In this document: positions 1 through 7,464 of the stretch, piece after piece
How the letters are laid out: each line of letters starts with the position of its first letter
Numbering within the stretch: position 1 is the first letter of the stretch
Source: Alteribacillus bidgolensis
Lineage (GTDB): Bacteria; Bacillota; Bacilli; Bacillales; Marinococcaceae
Direction of reading: 5' to 3'
Assembly (NCBI RefSeq): GCF_002886255.1
Contig: NZ_KZ614149.1
Coordinates: 1,116,001-1,180,000, forward strand
DNA: 64,000 nucleotides
Program-made: the position numbers and the translations under genes
Notes under the pieces: generated by a model
What the model saw: only the letters and a program-made list of their open reading frames with translations
What the model was told of the DNA's origin: nothing
Databases searched by the model: none

Positions 1-661
1 ATGCGACAGGATACCTTTCTTTAAAAATGTTAAGCACAAACAATGCGATATCTTCAAAATCAAGAAGTTCATCTTTAATCGCTCCAGTAGCTGCGAGACG
101 GTATCCAATCAGCTGATCTTCAAATTTAGGCCAAAGAATCCCAGGAGTATCCAACAGTTCCATGTCACGTCCGACTTTCAGCCATTGCTGTGCTTTTGTA
201 ACGCCTGGTTTATCTCCGGTTTTTGCGCTCTTTTTTCCTACAAGCCGGTTAATAACTGTTGATTTTCCTACATTAGGAATACCTACAATCATCGCTCGGA
301 TCGCGCGCGGCCGAATGCCTTTTCTCGCCATTTTTTCAAAGATAGGAGCGGTCAGCTTTTTTGATTTTTCAATAATCGGTTTTGCTCCTTGGTTTTTCAA
401 TGCATTGATAGAAAGGGCTTCCATCCCTTCTCGTTGAAATGTTTGAAGCCATTCGTTTGTCATAGCAGGATCAGCCATATCACTTTTTGTCAGAACTAAT
501 AGACGCGGTTTTCCCTGCAAAATAGAATCAAGCATAGGATTCCTAGAAGAATGGGGTATTCTTGCATCAGCCAGTTCTATTACCATATCTACTTTCTTTA
601 ATTGTTCGGTTACTTCTCGTTTAGCTTTTGCCATATGTCCGGGAAACCATTGTATACTCAT
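1..661 (-). CDS. rbgA: Ribosome biogenesis GTPase RbgA (YlqF), 5' part, runs off the window
   Basis: Late 50S assembly GTPase of the circularly permuted YlqF family. Translation on the minus strand begins MSIQWFPGHMAKAKREV, the family's signature N-terminus, and the GAAAGGAAG ribosome site sits just upstream of the ATG at 661. Motif order is permuted as expected: G4-like LTKSDMAD (about 463-500), then G1 GIPNVGKST (about 255-285), then G3 DTPGILWPKF (about 125-165). The G4 motif reads TKSD instead of the usual NKxD. About 220 codons are present; the C-terminal domain lies beyond base 1, so the gene is cut by the window and not truncated in nature. It follows lepB with a 15-base gap and is probably cotranscribed. 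Confidence 0.96.
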   Translation of the reverse strand, partial: MSIQWFPGHMAKAKREVTEQLKKVDMVIELADARIPHSSRNPMLDSILQGKPRLLVLTKSDMADPAMTNEWLQTFQREGMEALSINALKNQGAKPIIEKSKKLTAPIFEKMARKGIRPRAIRAMIVGIPNVGKSTVINRLVGKKSAKTGDKPGVTKAQQWLKVGRDMELLDTPGILWPKFEDQLIGYRLAATGAIKDELLDFEDIALFVLNIFKERYPVA

Positions 662-676
662 CTGTTCACTTCCTTT

Positions 677-1231
677 CTAATTACGCAGCCAGTTAAGATG
701 AGAGACGGGCCAAAAGGTTATCTCTGCTTCTCCCACGATATCTTCCGTTTCCACAAGCCCGATACTTCTTGAATCGAAGCTGTGCCTGCGGTTATCTCCA
801 AGTACAAATACATGCCCTTCCGGAATAGTGCTCATACCTGTAGCATCTACTAAAGTGAAATCAAAAGTAACTGGTTTGTCATCGTTTGTTTCTTTTAATG
901 ATTGTAAATATGGTTCTGGTATTTTTTTATCGTTTATATATAACGAATCATTATCGTAATATAGAGTGTCTCCAGGCACACCGATCACTCGTTTAATATA
1001 GTCTTTCTCTTCTGAGGCGTGAAATACTATTACATCAAATCTTTCTGGGTCTGAAAACCAGTAGCTTGTTTTATTAATGATCATGCGGTCATCGTCAGCC
1101 AAAGTTGGAGCCATCGATTCTCCATCTACAATAATAGGGGCAATTAAAAAAGTACGTGCAACAATGGCTATTGTCACTGCAAAAAACAACAGTCTGATCC
1201 ACTCTTTCCAGCTATCACTCATTTGGTACAT
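677..1231 (-). CDS. lepB: Type I signal peptidase
   Basis: Membrane-bound leader peptidase that removes signal peptides from exported proteins. The 184-residue protein has a short cytoplasmic tail, one membrane segment (about residues 12-34) and the catalytic boxes of the Sip/LepB family: GESMAPTL with nucleophile Ser39, YIKRVIGVPGD with general-base Lys80, and GDNRRHSFDSR near residue 145. The short form matches Gram-positive SipS-like enzymes. The start at 1231 is supported by AAGAGGAG six bases upstream; a second in-frame ATG is at 1222. It lies between rplS and rbgA, an arrangement seen in many Bacilli but not in B. subtilis. A separate promoter probably lies at 1270. Confidence 0.95.
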   Translation of the reverse strand: MYQMSDSWKEWIRLLFFAVTIAIVARTFLIAPIIVDGESMAPTLADDDRMIINKTSYWFSDPERFDVIVFHASEEKDYIKRVIGVPGDTLYYDNDSLYINDKKIPEPYLQSLKETNDDKPVTFDFTLVDATGMSTIPEGHVFVLGDNRRHSFDSRSIGLVETEDIVGEAEITFWPVSHLNWLRN

Positions 1232-1269
1232 ATGTATCTCCTCTTAAGCTCGTTCATCGAATATCTATT

Positions 1270-1275
1270 ATTATA
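1270..1275 (-). promoter_or_regulatory. Candidate extended -10 promoter for lepB-rbgA
   Basis: On the minus strand the sequence reads TGCTATAAT, a perfect -10 hexamer with the extended-10 TG, about 39 bases upstream of the lepB start. No convincing -35 box is visible at 17 bp. The 339-base gap between rplS and lepB otherwise holds the rplS terminator and one copy of the dispersed repeat. Confidence 0.5.
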
Positions 1276-1394
1276 GCACGATCCTGCAGGACATAAGAGT
1301 ATTCTGAGTGTCTTCGAAAAATTGAATTTATCTCCAAGCTTTAATGACAGATGTCCTCGTTTTCTTAAATAGTTAACCAGCTGTACAATGTACT

Positions 1395-1495
1395 TATTTA
1401 GAAAAACTTGGCTTACCGCCAAGTCCAAATGGCGGAAGCCTTAGTTTTACTTATACTTTGATCCTTTAATAAAGTTAAACATTCTTAAAGTATAA
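1395..1495 (-). repeat. Dispersed intergenic repeat, copy 1
   Basis: About 100 bp that recurs, gap-free, at 3751-3852 and 12543-12641 and in degenerate form at 42272-42367. On the plus strand it starts TTTAGAAAAACT, has CCGCCA (1416-1421) and TGGCGG (1430-1435) flanking an 8-base loop, then TATACTTT and AAAGTATA as a second inverted pair ending at 1494. In the sense of the surrounding genes (minus strand) the element ends in a hairpin followed by GTTTTTCTAA, resembling a terminator. It lies about 25 bases past the rplS terminator. Confidence 0.85.
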
Positions 1496-1520
1496 AAATA
1501 AAAAGTATAAAAATAAAATG

Positions 1521-1562
1521 AAAAAAAGACTGTAACGGTTCGGGCCGCCACAGTCTTTTTAT
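1521..1562 (-). terminator. Intrinsic terminator of rplS
   Basis: On the minus strand AAAAAGACTGT pairs with ACAGTCTTTTTTT around an inner GC-rich helix, giving a strong stem with A- and T-tracts. It begins 9 bases past the rplS stop codon. Confidence 0.9.
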
Positions 1563-1570
1563 CTTTTCTT

Positions 1571-1915
1571 TTATCGAATTTCTTTGATGCGGGCTGCTTT
1601 TCCGCGCAGGTTGCGAAGATAGTAAAGCTTCGCTTGACGGACTTTTCCGCGACGCTTCAATTCGATCTTGTCAATACGCGGGGAATGTACAGGGAATGTA
1701 CGCTCTACACCAATGCCGTAAGATACTTTACGAACAGTGAATGTTTCGCTGATTCCGCCTCCGCGACGCTTAATAACGACACCTTCGAACACCTGAATAC
1801 GTTCACGGGAACCTTCTACAACTTTCACGTGAACACGTACAGTGTCTCCGGCACGGAATGCTGGAAGATCCGTTTTAAGCTGTTCTTTTGTAATTTCGCG
1901 AATAAGGTCTTGCAT
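1571..1915 (-). CDS. rplS: 50S ribosomal protein L19
   Basis: Ribosomal protein at the 30S-50S interface. The 114 residues match the family length, with typical stretches FRAGDTVRVHVKVVEG, RIQVFEGVVI and the C-terminal RRGKVRQAKLYYLR. The ATG at 1915 is preceded by GAAAGGGAGG. It is preceded by its own promoter and a structured leader and followed by a strong terminator, so it is likely a monocistronic unit although it lies directly behind trmD. Confidence 0.98.
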   Translation of the reverse strand: MQDLIREITKEQLKTDLPAFRAGDTVRVHVKVVEGSRERIQVFEGVVIKRRGGGISETFTVRKVSYGIGVERTFPVHSPRIDKIELKRRGKVRQAKLYYLRNLRGKAARIKEIR

Positions 1916-2031
1916 CGTATTCGCCTCCCTTTCTCCAAATGCTCATGCCTTGCATTAAACGGCAGCGGAACATCGTAGTAAACGGCTTTCGCCACAACGT
2001 AAATCATATCATAAGCAAACTTTGTAAGCAA
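1916..2031 (-). promoter_or_regulatory. rplS promoter and probable L19 leader RNA
   Basis: On the minus strand TTGCTT (2026-2031) and TATGAT (2003-2008) are 17 bp apart, giving a transcript start near 1996 and an 80-base leader. The leader contains a GGCGAAAGCC hairpin and an AATGC/GCATT hairpin just before the ribosome binding site. Firmicutes rplS genes are known to carry an L19-binding autoregulatory leader; assignment here rests on position and recalled sequence resemblance, not on a covariance search. Confidence 0.55.
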
Positions 2032-2034
2032 TGT

Positions 2035-2772
2035 TTAGTTATCATTTTTCAATGTTTCCAGCACCTTTTTTTCTTCTTCTGTCCATTGTCTGCCTTCTAG
2101 AAGATCGGGACGTCTTTCCATTGTACGTTTTAGAGATTGCTGTTTTCTCCATTTAGCAATATTTTCATGATGACCAGACAATAATACTTCAGGTACTTTC
2201 CAGCCTTTAAAATCAGCAGGTCGTGTATAATGCGGGTGTTCAAGCAGCCCATTGGAAAACGAGTCTTTTTTTGCAGACTCCGCGTTGCCTAAAACGTCTG
2301 GAAGCAATCTTGTGATGCTGTCTGCCATGACCATCGCTCCCAGCTCACCTCCGGTTAATACAAAATCTCCAATAGAATATTCATCTGTTACTAAATTTTC
2401 GCGTATTCGTTCATCATATCCTTCATAATGCCCGCAAATGAAAATTAAATGTTCTTCAGACGCCAGCCTTTCAGATTCAGCTTGACTAAAAGGTTTACCT
2501 TGCGGACAAAGCAAAATAACACGAGGTTTCCCGCGAGCTTCATTAGCTGCAAAAGCAGCAGCGTCAAAAACCGGCTGCGGGGTAAGTACCATTCCTGCTC
2601 CGCCTCCGTAAGGATAATCATCTACTTTACCGTGCTTATTTTCAGAGAAATCCCGAATGTTAAGCACATTAAAGGAAACTGCCTTTTTTTCAGCAGCTTG
2701 TTTTAATATCGACGATTCAAGTACTCCTGGAAACATTTCCGGAAACAGCGTTAAAAAATCCATTCTCATCAT
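2035..2772 (-). CDS. trmD: tRNA (guanine-37-N1)-methyltransferase TrmD
   Basis: SPOUT-family enzyme making m1G37 in tRNAs, preventing +1 frameshifting. The 245-residue protein has the N-terminal MDFLTLFPEMF, YGGGAGMVL and the SAM-binding knot sequence IGDFVLTGGELGAM. The first ATG at 2772 overlaps the rimM stop as ATGA and has GGAGGGG 8 bases upstream; two further in-frame ATGs follow (2769, 2763). It is the third gene of ylqD-rimM-trmD. Confidence 0.98.
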   Translation of the reverse strand: MMRMDFLTLFPEMFPGVLESSILKQAAEKKAVSFNVLNIRDFSENKHGKVDDYPYGGGAGMVLTPQPVFDAAAFAANEARGKPRVILLCPQGKPFSQAESERLASEEHLIFICGHYEGYDERIRENLVTDEYSIGDFVLTGGELGAMVMADSITRLLPDVLGNAESAKKDSFSNGLLEHPHYTRPADFKGWKVPEVLLSGHHENIAKWRKQQSLKRTMERRPDLLEGRQWTEEEKKVLETLKNDN

Positions 2773-3287
2773 GGGAGCAGCCCCTCCATTAAATGCACGG
2801 TAATTTTTTTATGGACGGTGTCTACTTTTTTTACCACATCATCAATATACGGGATCATAATATCTTTTTTTCCTTCCAAAGGCTTTACGACCCAGACATC
2901 ATTTGCCCCCGGAGATAAAATTTCAAAAACTTCACCGAGCAGTTCTTCTTCTTCCGAGTAGACCTGGCATCCGATGATTTCATGGTAATAATACTCTCCT
3001 TCATCAAGTTCTTGAAGATCAGCTTCAGGAACGTAAATCATCCCGCCTTTCCATTTTTCTGCTTCATTTAAAGAAGAAATTTCTTCAAGCATTAATAAAA
3101 CAAATTGCTTATGAGAGCGGACATTTTTCACGGTTACTTTTTCTTTGTCATTGCTTGTTTCTTGACTAATGTACAACTCTTTTCCCTTTGCGAAGCGTTC
3201 TTGTTCAAAATCAGTTATCGGAAGGACTTTTATTTCTCCACGGACACCATGGGTATTAACGATTTTACCGACATTAAACCATTCCAT
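2769..3287 (-). CDS. rimM: 16S rRNA processing factor RimM
   Basis: 30S maturation factor binding S19 and the 3' head of 16S rRNA. The protein starts MEWFNVGKIVNTHGVRGEIKV, typical of the family, has an N-terminal beta-barrel domain and a C-terminal PRC-barrel with IPYIDDVVKKVD. The open frame extends to an ATG at 3296, but AGGGCGG abuts that codon and stands 9 bases before the ATG at 3287, so 3287 is chosen (172 residues). It overlaps trmD by four bases and its start lies inside the end of ylqD. Confidence 0.96.
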   Translation of the reverse strand: MEWFNVGKIVNTHGVRGEIKVLPITDFEQERFAKGKELYISQETSNDKEKVTVKNVRSHKQFVLLMLEEISSLNEAEKWKGGMIYVPEADLQELDEGEYYYHEIIGCQVYSEEEELLGEVFEILSPGANDVWVVKPLEGKKDIMIPYIDDVVKKVDTVHKKITVHLMEGLLP

Positions 3288-3693
3288 TATTATCATCCGC
3301 CCTATTGTTACGAATAGAAATTATTTTTCCGTCTTCGACTATTATTTCTTGTTCGGCTAGAGGCCAGTCGTCTCCTGTCTCTATTTCTTCTATCGCATCG
3401 ACTTGTCCAGCAGTAATCTCTGAAAAAAGCGGCAGCTGTTCGAGCTGAGAACGCTGAAACAATACTCTATTTATTTTTTCTTTTCGTTTTTCGACTTCCT
3501 TTTCAAACCGTTCTTTTATTTCTGTTTTGCGTCTCGACGTTTCCTCTGCTCTCCACTGTTTCTGCATTTGAAACCGGAGCTGTTCGATTTCTTTTTCCAG
3601 CCGGTGCTGTTCTTCATAGAAATCATCTGTCATTTTTTCTTTTAATGACTCCGTAAGTACATGCTTTACCGTTACTTTTTTAATTATTCGCAT
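3274..3693 (-). CDS. ylqD: YlqD family protein of unknown function
   Basis: Member of the small YlqD family found between khpA and rimM in Bacillaceae; the function is not established. The ATG at 3693 (MRIIKKVTVKHVLTE) has GGAGTGG just upstream and matches the family's N-terminus; the frame is open to an ATG at 3705. The middle (about residues 15-75) is charged and Lys/Glu/Arg-rich with heptad character, suggesting a coiled coil, and the C-terminus has a small EIIVEDGKIISIR segment. It overlaps rimM by 14 bases. Here it is separated from khpA by a terminator and a repeat copy. Confidence 0.85.
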   Translation of the reverse strand: MRIIKKVTVKHVLTESLKEKMTDDFYEEQHRLEKEIEQLRFQMQKQWRAEETSRRKTEIKERFEKEVEKRKEKINRVLFQRSQLEQLPLFSEITAGQVDAIEEIETGDDWPLAEQEIIVEDGKIISIRNNRADDNNGMV

Positions 3694-3750
3694 GATCCAC
3701 TCCATCCAGATTCAATTTGAGAGGCTTTGAAGTTAGACATACTATTATCA

Positions 3751-3852
3751 TATTTAGAAAAACTCGGTTTGCCGCCAAGTCCAAATGGCGGAAGTCTTAG
3801 TTTCACTTATACTTTTATCCTTTAGCAAAGTTAATCTTTCCCAAAGTATAAC
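3751..3852 (-). repeat. Dispersed intergenic repeat, copy 2
   Basis: Nearly identical to copy 1 (about a dozen differences by eye over about 98 gap-free positions). CCGCCA (3772-3777) and TGGCGG (3786-3791) flank the same 8-base loop; TATACTTT and AAAGTATA (3843-3850) form the second pair. It lies between the khpA terminator and ylqD. Confidence 0.88.
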
Positions 3853-3920
3853 AAATGTGTCGTTCCATTATGTGTTCTTAGTTAAAAGCGATATGCTTAT
3901 TTTTAATATTCTATCATCGC

Positions 3921-3953
3921 AAAAAAGGCAAGGACCGAATCCTCACCTTTTTT
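3921..3953 (-). terminator. Intrinsic terminator of rpsP-khpA
   Basis: On the minus strand AAAAAAGG plus TGAGGA pairs fully (with two G-T wobbles) with TCCTTGCC plus TTTTTT around a TTCGG loop, a 14-bp stem. It begins 9 bases past the khpA stop and separates khpA from ylqD. Confidence 0.93.
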
Positions 3954-3961
3954 GTCTGCTA

Positions 3962-4192
3962 TTATTCTACGATATCAAGGCGAACACGCTTTTTTTGATG
4001 AGAAGCGGATGCGTACAAAACAGAACGTATCGCATTAGCAATTCTGCCTTGTTTTCCAATCACTTTTCCCATATCACTCTCATGGACAGACAACGTTAAG
4101 ACGAGGGTGTTGTCCTGCTGACGTTCTTCTACATCAACACTGTCTGGATAATCCACGAGGGCGCGGGCTATCGTTTCAACAAGCTCTTTCAT
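3962..4192 (-). CDS. khpA: RNA-binding KH-domain protein KhpA (YlqC)
   Basis: Small KH protein that partners with KhpB/Jag in RNA binding and is linked to cell elongation and division in Gram-positives. The 76 residues comprise a single type II KH domain with the GKQGR GxxG loop followed by IANAIRSVL, preceded by VDVEERQQDNTLVLTLSVHESD. The ATG at 4192 is preceded by AAGGAGGCGGGGGAG. It is 63 bases behind rpsP and probably cotranscribed with it, ending at a strong terminator. Confidence 0.96.
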   Translation of the reverse strand: MKELVETIARALVDYPDSVDVEERQQDNTLVLTLSVHESDMGKVIGKQGRIANAIRSVLYASASHQKKRVRLDIVE

Positions 4193-4255
4193 TGCTCTCC
4201 CCCGCCTCCTTAAAGTAATGATCCTTCACGCACTTCTTTTAGAGTGCTGAGACAA

Positions 4256-4528
4256 TTACTTTTCGTTTTTAGCGTTGTGAAGCTTTTCCATAAGACCTTC
4301 TCTAGAGAAGAGGTTACGAACGGTATCAGATGGTTTTGCACCGTCAAGCATCCACTTGAGTGCTTTATCATCATTGATGTTCACTTCTGCAGGTTCTCTC
4401 AATGGATTGTACGTCCCGATTTCTTCGATGAAACGTCCGTCACGCGGCGCGCGGGAATCTGCTACCACCACACGGTAAAAAGGCTTTTTCTTTGAACCCA
4501 TACGTTTTAGTCTAATTTTTACTGCCAT
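4256..4528 (-). CDS. rpsP: 30S ribosomal protein S16
   Basis: Essential 30S assembly protein. The 90 residues start MAVKIRLKRMGSKKKPFYRVVVADSRAPRDGRFIEEIG, the classic bS16 sequence, and the length matches the family. TGGAGGTG precedes the ATG at 4528. It lies between ffh and khpA. Confidence 0.99.
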   Translation of the reverse strand: MAVKIRLKRMGSKKKPFYRVVVADSRAPRDGRFIEEIGTYNPLREPAEVNINDDKALKWMLDGAKPSDTVRNLFSREGLMEKLHNAKNEK

Positions 4529-4623
4529 TTATGACACCTCCATAATTATTCACAAAAAATTATTTCACACAATAGCACATTATAATAGGAATTGGATTCC
4601 CTGTAAAGGTTTTTTCCTTTTCA

Positions 4624-5970
4624 CTACATAAAAGGCAATTGGAAACCGCCTTTTCCTTTTTTCTTACCCTTTTGCATAGACGTCATCTGCTTCATCATTT
4701 TTTTCATATCTTCAAACTGTTTTAACAGACGATTGACATCTTGAATAGTTGTACCGCTCCCTTTAGCAATACGGCGTTTACGGCTGGCATTCATTACAGA
4801 AGGGTTTTGCTTTTCATGTGCTGTCATAGAGCGCACTATCGCTTCAACACGGCCAATTTGACTCTCATCAATCTGAATGTTCTTCATCGCCTTTTTGTTG
4901 GCGCCAGGCATCATCGCTAACAATTCATCGAGCGGTCCCATGCTGCGAACTTGTTCTAACTGTTCGAGAAAATCATCAAAGGTAAGATCCGCTGAACGTA
5001 TTTTTTTCTCAAGTTCCTTAGCGCGCTCTTCATCTACGTTGGTTTGAGCCTTTTCGATGAGAGAAAGTACGTCTCCCATACCTAAAATACGGGAAGCCAT
5101 CCGTTCAGGGTGGAAAGGTTCAAGCTGATCTACTTTCTCCCCCATCCCCGCAAACTTAATCGGAGTTTCCGTTACTGCTTTAACGGATAGAGCGGCGCCG
5201 CCTCTTGTGTCACCATCAAGTTTTGTCAGGACAACGCCAGTCAGGCCAAGCTGTTCATTAAAACTTTCAGCGACGTTTACAGCATCCTGCCCTGTCATTG
5301 CATCCACAACTAAAAGAATTTCATCAGGCTGAACTGTATCTTTTATCTCCTGAAGTTCTCCCATCAGCTGTTCATCTACATGCAAACGGCCGGCGGTATC
5401 GATGAGAACATAATCTTGATGTTCTTCTTTCGCCTGATTTACCGCACCGCTCGCTATATCAACAGGATTTACTTGATTACCTAGAGAAAATACAGGCATA
5501 TCAAGCTGTTTCCCTAATGTATTCAGCTGATCAATAGCGGCCGGGCGATATATATCAGCAGCAGCCATCAGCGGTTTTCGATTATTATTTTTGCGGAGAT
5601 AGTTGGCAATCTTCGCTGTCGTCGTTGTTTTCCCGGCACCTTGCAGACCAACCATCATTACAACGGTAGGCGGCTTTTGAGCGTGAGCGATTTTGCTTTG
5701 TTCACCGCCCATCAGCTTTGTGAGCTCTTCATTAACCACCTTAATAACTTGCTGGCCTGGGGTGAGGCTTTTCATCACTTCTTGGCCGACTGCACGGTCT
5801 TTCACGTCATTGACAAACTTTTTCACGACTTTAAAGTTAACGTCTGCTTCAAGAAGGGCAAGACGCACTTCACGCATCATTTCTTTAACGTCTGCCTCTG
5901 AAACTTTCCCTCTGCCCTTCATTTTGTCAAAGGTTGCCTGCAGTCGTTCCGCCAAACCTTCAAAAGCCAT
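4624..5970 (-). CDS. ffh: Signal recognition particle protein Ffh
   Basis: SRP54-type GTPase that binds signal peptides and the 4.5S/6S-like SRP RNA and targets nascent membrane and secretory proteins to FtsY. Domains in order: N (about 1-90), G (about 95-295) with GLQGAGKTTTTAKIA, DTAGR, TKLDGDTRGG and GMGEK, and a C-terminal M domain ending in a Met-rich segment (MKKMMKQMTSMQ). The 448-residue length fits the family. Its ATG shares one base with the ylxM stop (TAATG), so the two are translationally coupled. Confidence 0.99.
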   Translation of the reverse strand: MAFEGLAERLQATFDKMKGRGKVSEADVKEMMREVRLALLEADVNFKVVKKFVNDVKDRAVGQEVMKSLTPGQQVIKVVNEELTKLMGGEQSKIAHAQKPPTVVMMVGLQGAGKTTTTAKIANYLRKNNNRKPLMAAADIYRPAAIDQLNTLGKQLDMPVFSLGNQVNPVDIASGAVNQAKEEHQDYVLIDTAGRLHVDEQLMGELQEIKDTVQPDEILLVVDAMTGQDAVNVAESFNEQLGLTGVVLTKLDGDTRGGAALSVKAVTETPIKFAGMGEKVDQLEPFHPERMASRILGMGDVLSLIEKAQTNVDEERAKELEKKIRSADLTFDDFLEQLEQVRSMGPLDELLAMMPGANKKAMKNIQIDESQIGRVEAIVRSMTAHEKQNPSVMNASRKRRIAKGSGTTIQDVNRLLKQFEDMKKMMKQMTSMQKGKKKGKGGFQLPFM

Positions 5971-6314
5971 TATTTTGTCCCCTCCTCCTCTAATTTTTCG
6001 AGCGCATCAATGGTTTTCATCAGACCGGGGGAAGGAGAGCTTTCTTCAGCGTACTTTCTTAACTGACGGTATCGCTTTGTCCGCTCTTTATATTTTTGAT
6101 AAAGACCGAGTTTTTCTTCATACTCTTCTAGCATCGCCTCAGTCCGTCTAATGTTATCATAAACGGCTTGACGGCTGACGTCGAATGTTTCGGAAATTTC
6201 TCCTAGCGAAAAATCGTCAAGAAAGTAAAGCTCCATATACTTCTGCTGTTTTAACGTTAACAAGGGCTGATAAAAATCAAATAAAGCGTTCATGCGTACA
6301 GTTTTTTCGAGCAT
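5970..6314 (-). CDS. ylxM: YlxM-type helix-turn-helix SRP accessory protein
   Basis: Small UPF0122-family protein. It resembles sigma factor region 4: the segment LGEISETFDVSRQAVYDNIRRTEAML (about residues 34-60) is a helix-turn-helix. In streptococci YlxM binds the SRP and modulates its activity; a role as regulator of ffh is inferred. The 114 residues start MLEKTVRMNALFDFYQPLL as in B. subtilis. It has a good promoter about 50 bases upstream and is coupled to ffh by TAATG. Confidence 0.95.
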   Translation of the reverse strand: MLEKTVRMNALFDFYQPLLTLKQQKYMELYFLDDFSLGEISETFDVSRQAVYDNIRRTEAMLEEYEEKLGLYQKYKERTKRYRQLRKYAEESSPSPGLMKTIDALEKLEEEGTK

Positions 6315-6361
6315 GATCGTTCACCCTCTTAATGTTAAGTCAAATCCCTTTACAAACAAGG

Positions 6362-6390
6362 ATGATACTAAAATTATCACTGTCTGTCAA
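6362..6390 (-). promoter_or_regulatory. Sigma-A-type promoter of ylxM-ffh
   Basis: On the minus strand a perfect TTGACA (6385-6390) and TATCAT (6362-6367) are separated by 17 bp, placing a start site near 6355, about 41 bases before ylxM. Confidence 0.75.
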
Positions 6391-6413
6391 GAAAATACCT
6401 TTACGTCCAATTA

Positions 6414-7439
6414 TTATTCACGTGTATTTTCTATTTCTCCTTCTTCCATTTCTTCCCCTGTCTCTTCTTCGACTAGTTCTTTAAAAAGACCATATACAAA
6501 CTGTTCTGCATCAAATGGCTGCAGATCATCCATGCCTTCCCCTAAGCCTATCAGCTTAACCGGTATATTTAATTCGTTTCTTATGGCTAGTACAATACCG
6601 CCTTTTGCAGTACCATCCAGCTTTGTCAACACAATCCCGGAGACTTCCGTTGCTTCACCAAATGTCTTGGCCTGGCTCATTGCATTCTGACCTGTGGTGG
6701 CGTCAAGTACCAAGAGGACTTCATGAGGGGCATCGGGTATTTCACGCGAAATCACCCGCTTAACTTTTTCAAGCTCTTTCATCAGATTTACTTTGTTTTG
6801 CAGTCTTCCTGCCGTATCACATAAGAGTACATCTGCCTTTTTAGCACGAGCCGATTGGATAGCATCATACATAACAGCAGCAGGGTCAGAACCAGCTTGC
6901 TGCTTTATGACATCAACTCCCACTCGATCCCCCCATACTTCTAGCTGCTCAATCGCGCCTGCCCGAAACGTATCTCCCGCAGCCATAACAACTGTTTTCC
7001 CTTTTTCTTTAAACGAATGAGCCATTTTTCCGATAGTTGTCGTTTTACCTACTCCGTTAACGCCGACAAAAAGAATGACAGTCATTTGATCGTCCTGCAT
7101 GTTAAGGTCTGCATCTTCTCCACTTTTATCCAGTTTTTCAGCCAGTTTTTCACTAATGACTGGTGCAATCTCTCTTGATTCTTTAATGTTGCGAAGTTTT
7201 ACTTCATCTTTTAATTCGTCAATAAGCTCCATGACGGTCGAAACACCGACATCTGCCCCAATTAAAATTTCTTCTAGTTCTTCAAAAAAGTCTTCATCCA
7301 CCGTGCGGTACTGGGCAAATAACTCGTTCATCCGGCCGACAAAAGAGTCTCTTGTCTTCGTCAGTCCATCTTTAAACTTTTCTGTCACTGTTTCTGTCTG
7401 TTCAGTAAATTTATCTTTTAATTTTTTAAAAAAACCCAT
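6414..7439 (-). CDS. ftsY: SRP receptor GTPase FtsY
   Basis: Receptor for the Ffh-ribosome complex at the membrane. The 341-residue protein has the short basic and acidic N-terminus usual in Gram-positives (MGFFKKLKDKFTEQTE) and lacks the long acidic A domain of enterobacteria. The NG region carries GVNGVGKTTTIGKMA, DTAGRLQNK and TKLDGTAKGG. It ends with a very Glu-rich tail. It is 25 bases behind smc, the usual smc-ftsY pairing. Confidence 0.99.
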   Translation of the reverse strand: MGFFKKLKDKFTEQTETVTEKFKDGLTKTRDSFVGRMNELFAQYRTVDEDFFEELEEILIGADVGVSTVMELIDELKDEVKLRNIKESREIAPVISEKLAEKLDKSGEDADLNMQDDQMTVILFVGVNGVGKTTTIGKMAHSFKEKGKTVVMAAGDTFRAGAIEQLEVWGDRVGVDVIKQQAGSDPAAVMYDAIQSARAKKADVLLCDTAGRLQNKVNLMKELEKVKRVISREIPDAPHEVLLVLDATTGQNAMSQAKTFGEATEVSGIVLTKLDGTAKGGIVLAIRNELNIPVKLIGLGEGMDDLQPFDAEQFVYGLFKELVEEETGEEMEEGEIENTRE

Positions 7440-7464
7440 AATAAATATGTAAACTCCCTTCTGA

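Noticed and set aside
1219..1428. 69-codon minus-strand ORF between lepB and rplS
   Set aside because: It runs through the dispersed repeat and the lepB promoter, has no credible start, and does not resemble any family.
1395..3852. CRISPR array, from the repeated GTCCAAATGGCGG blocks
   Set aside because: Copies are kilobases apart in separate intergenic regions with no spacer periodicity and no cas genes.
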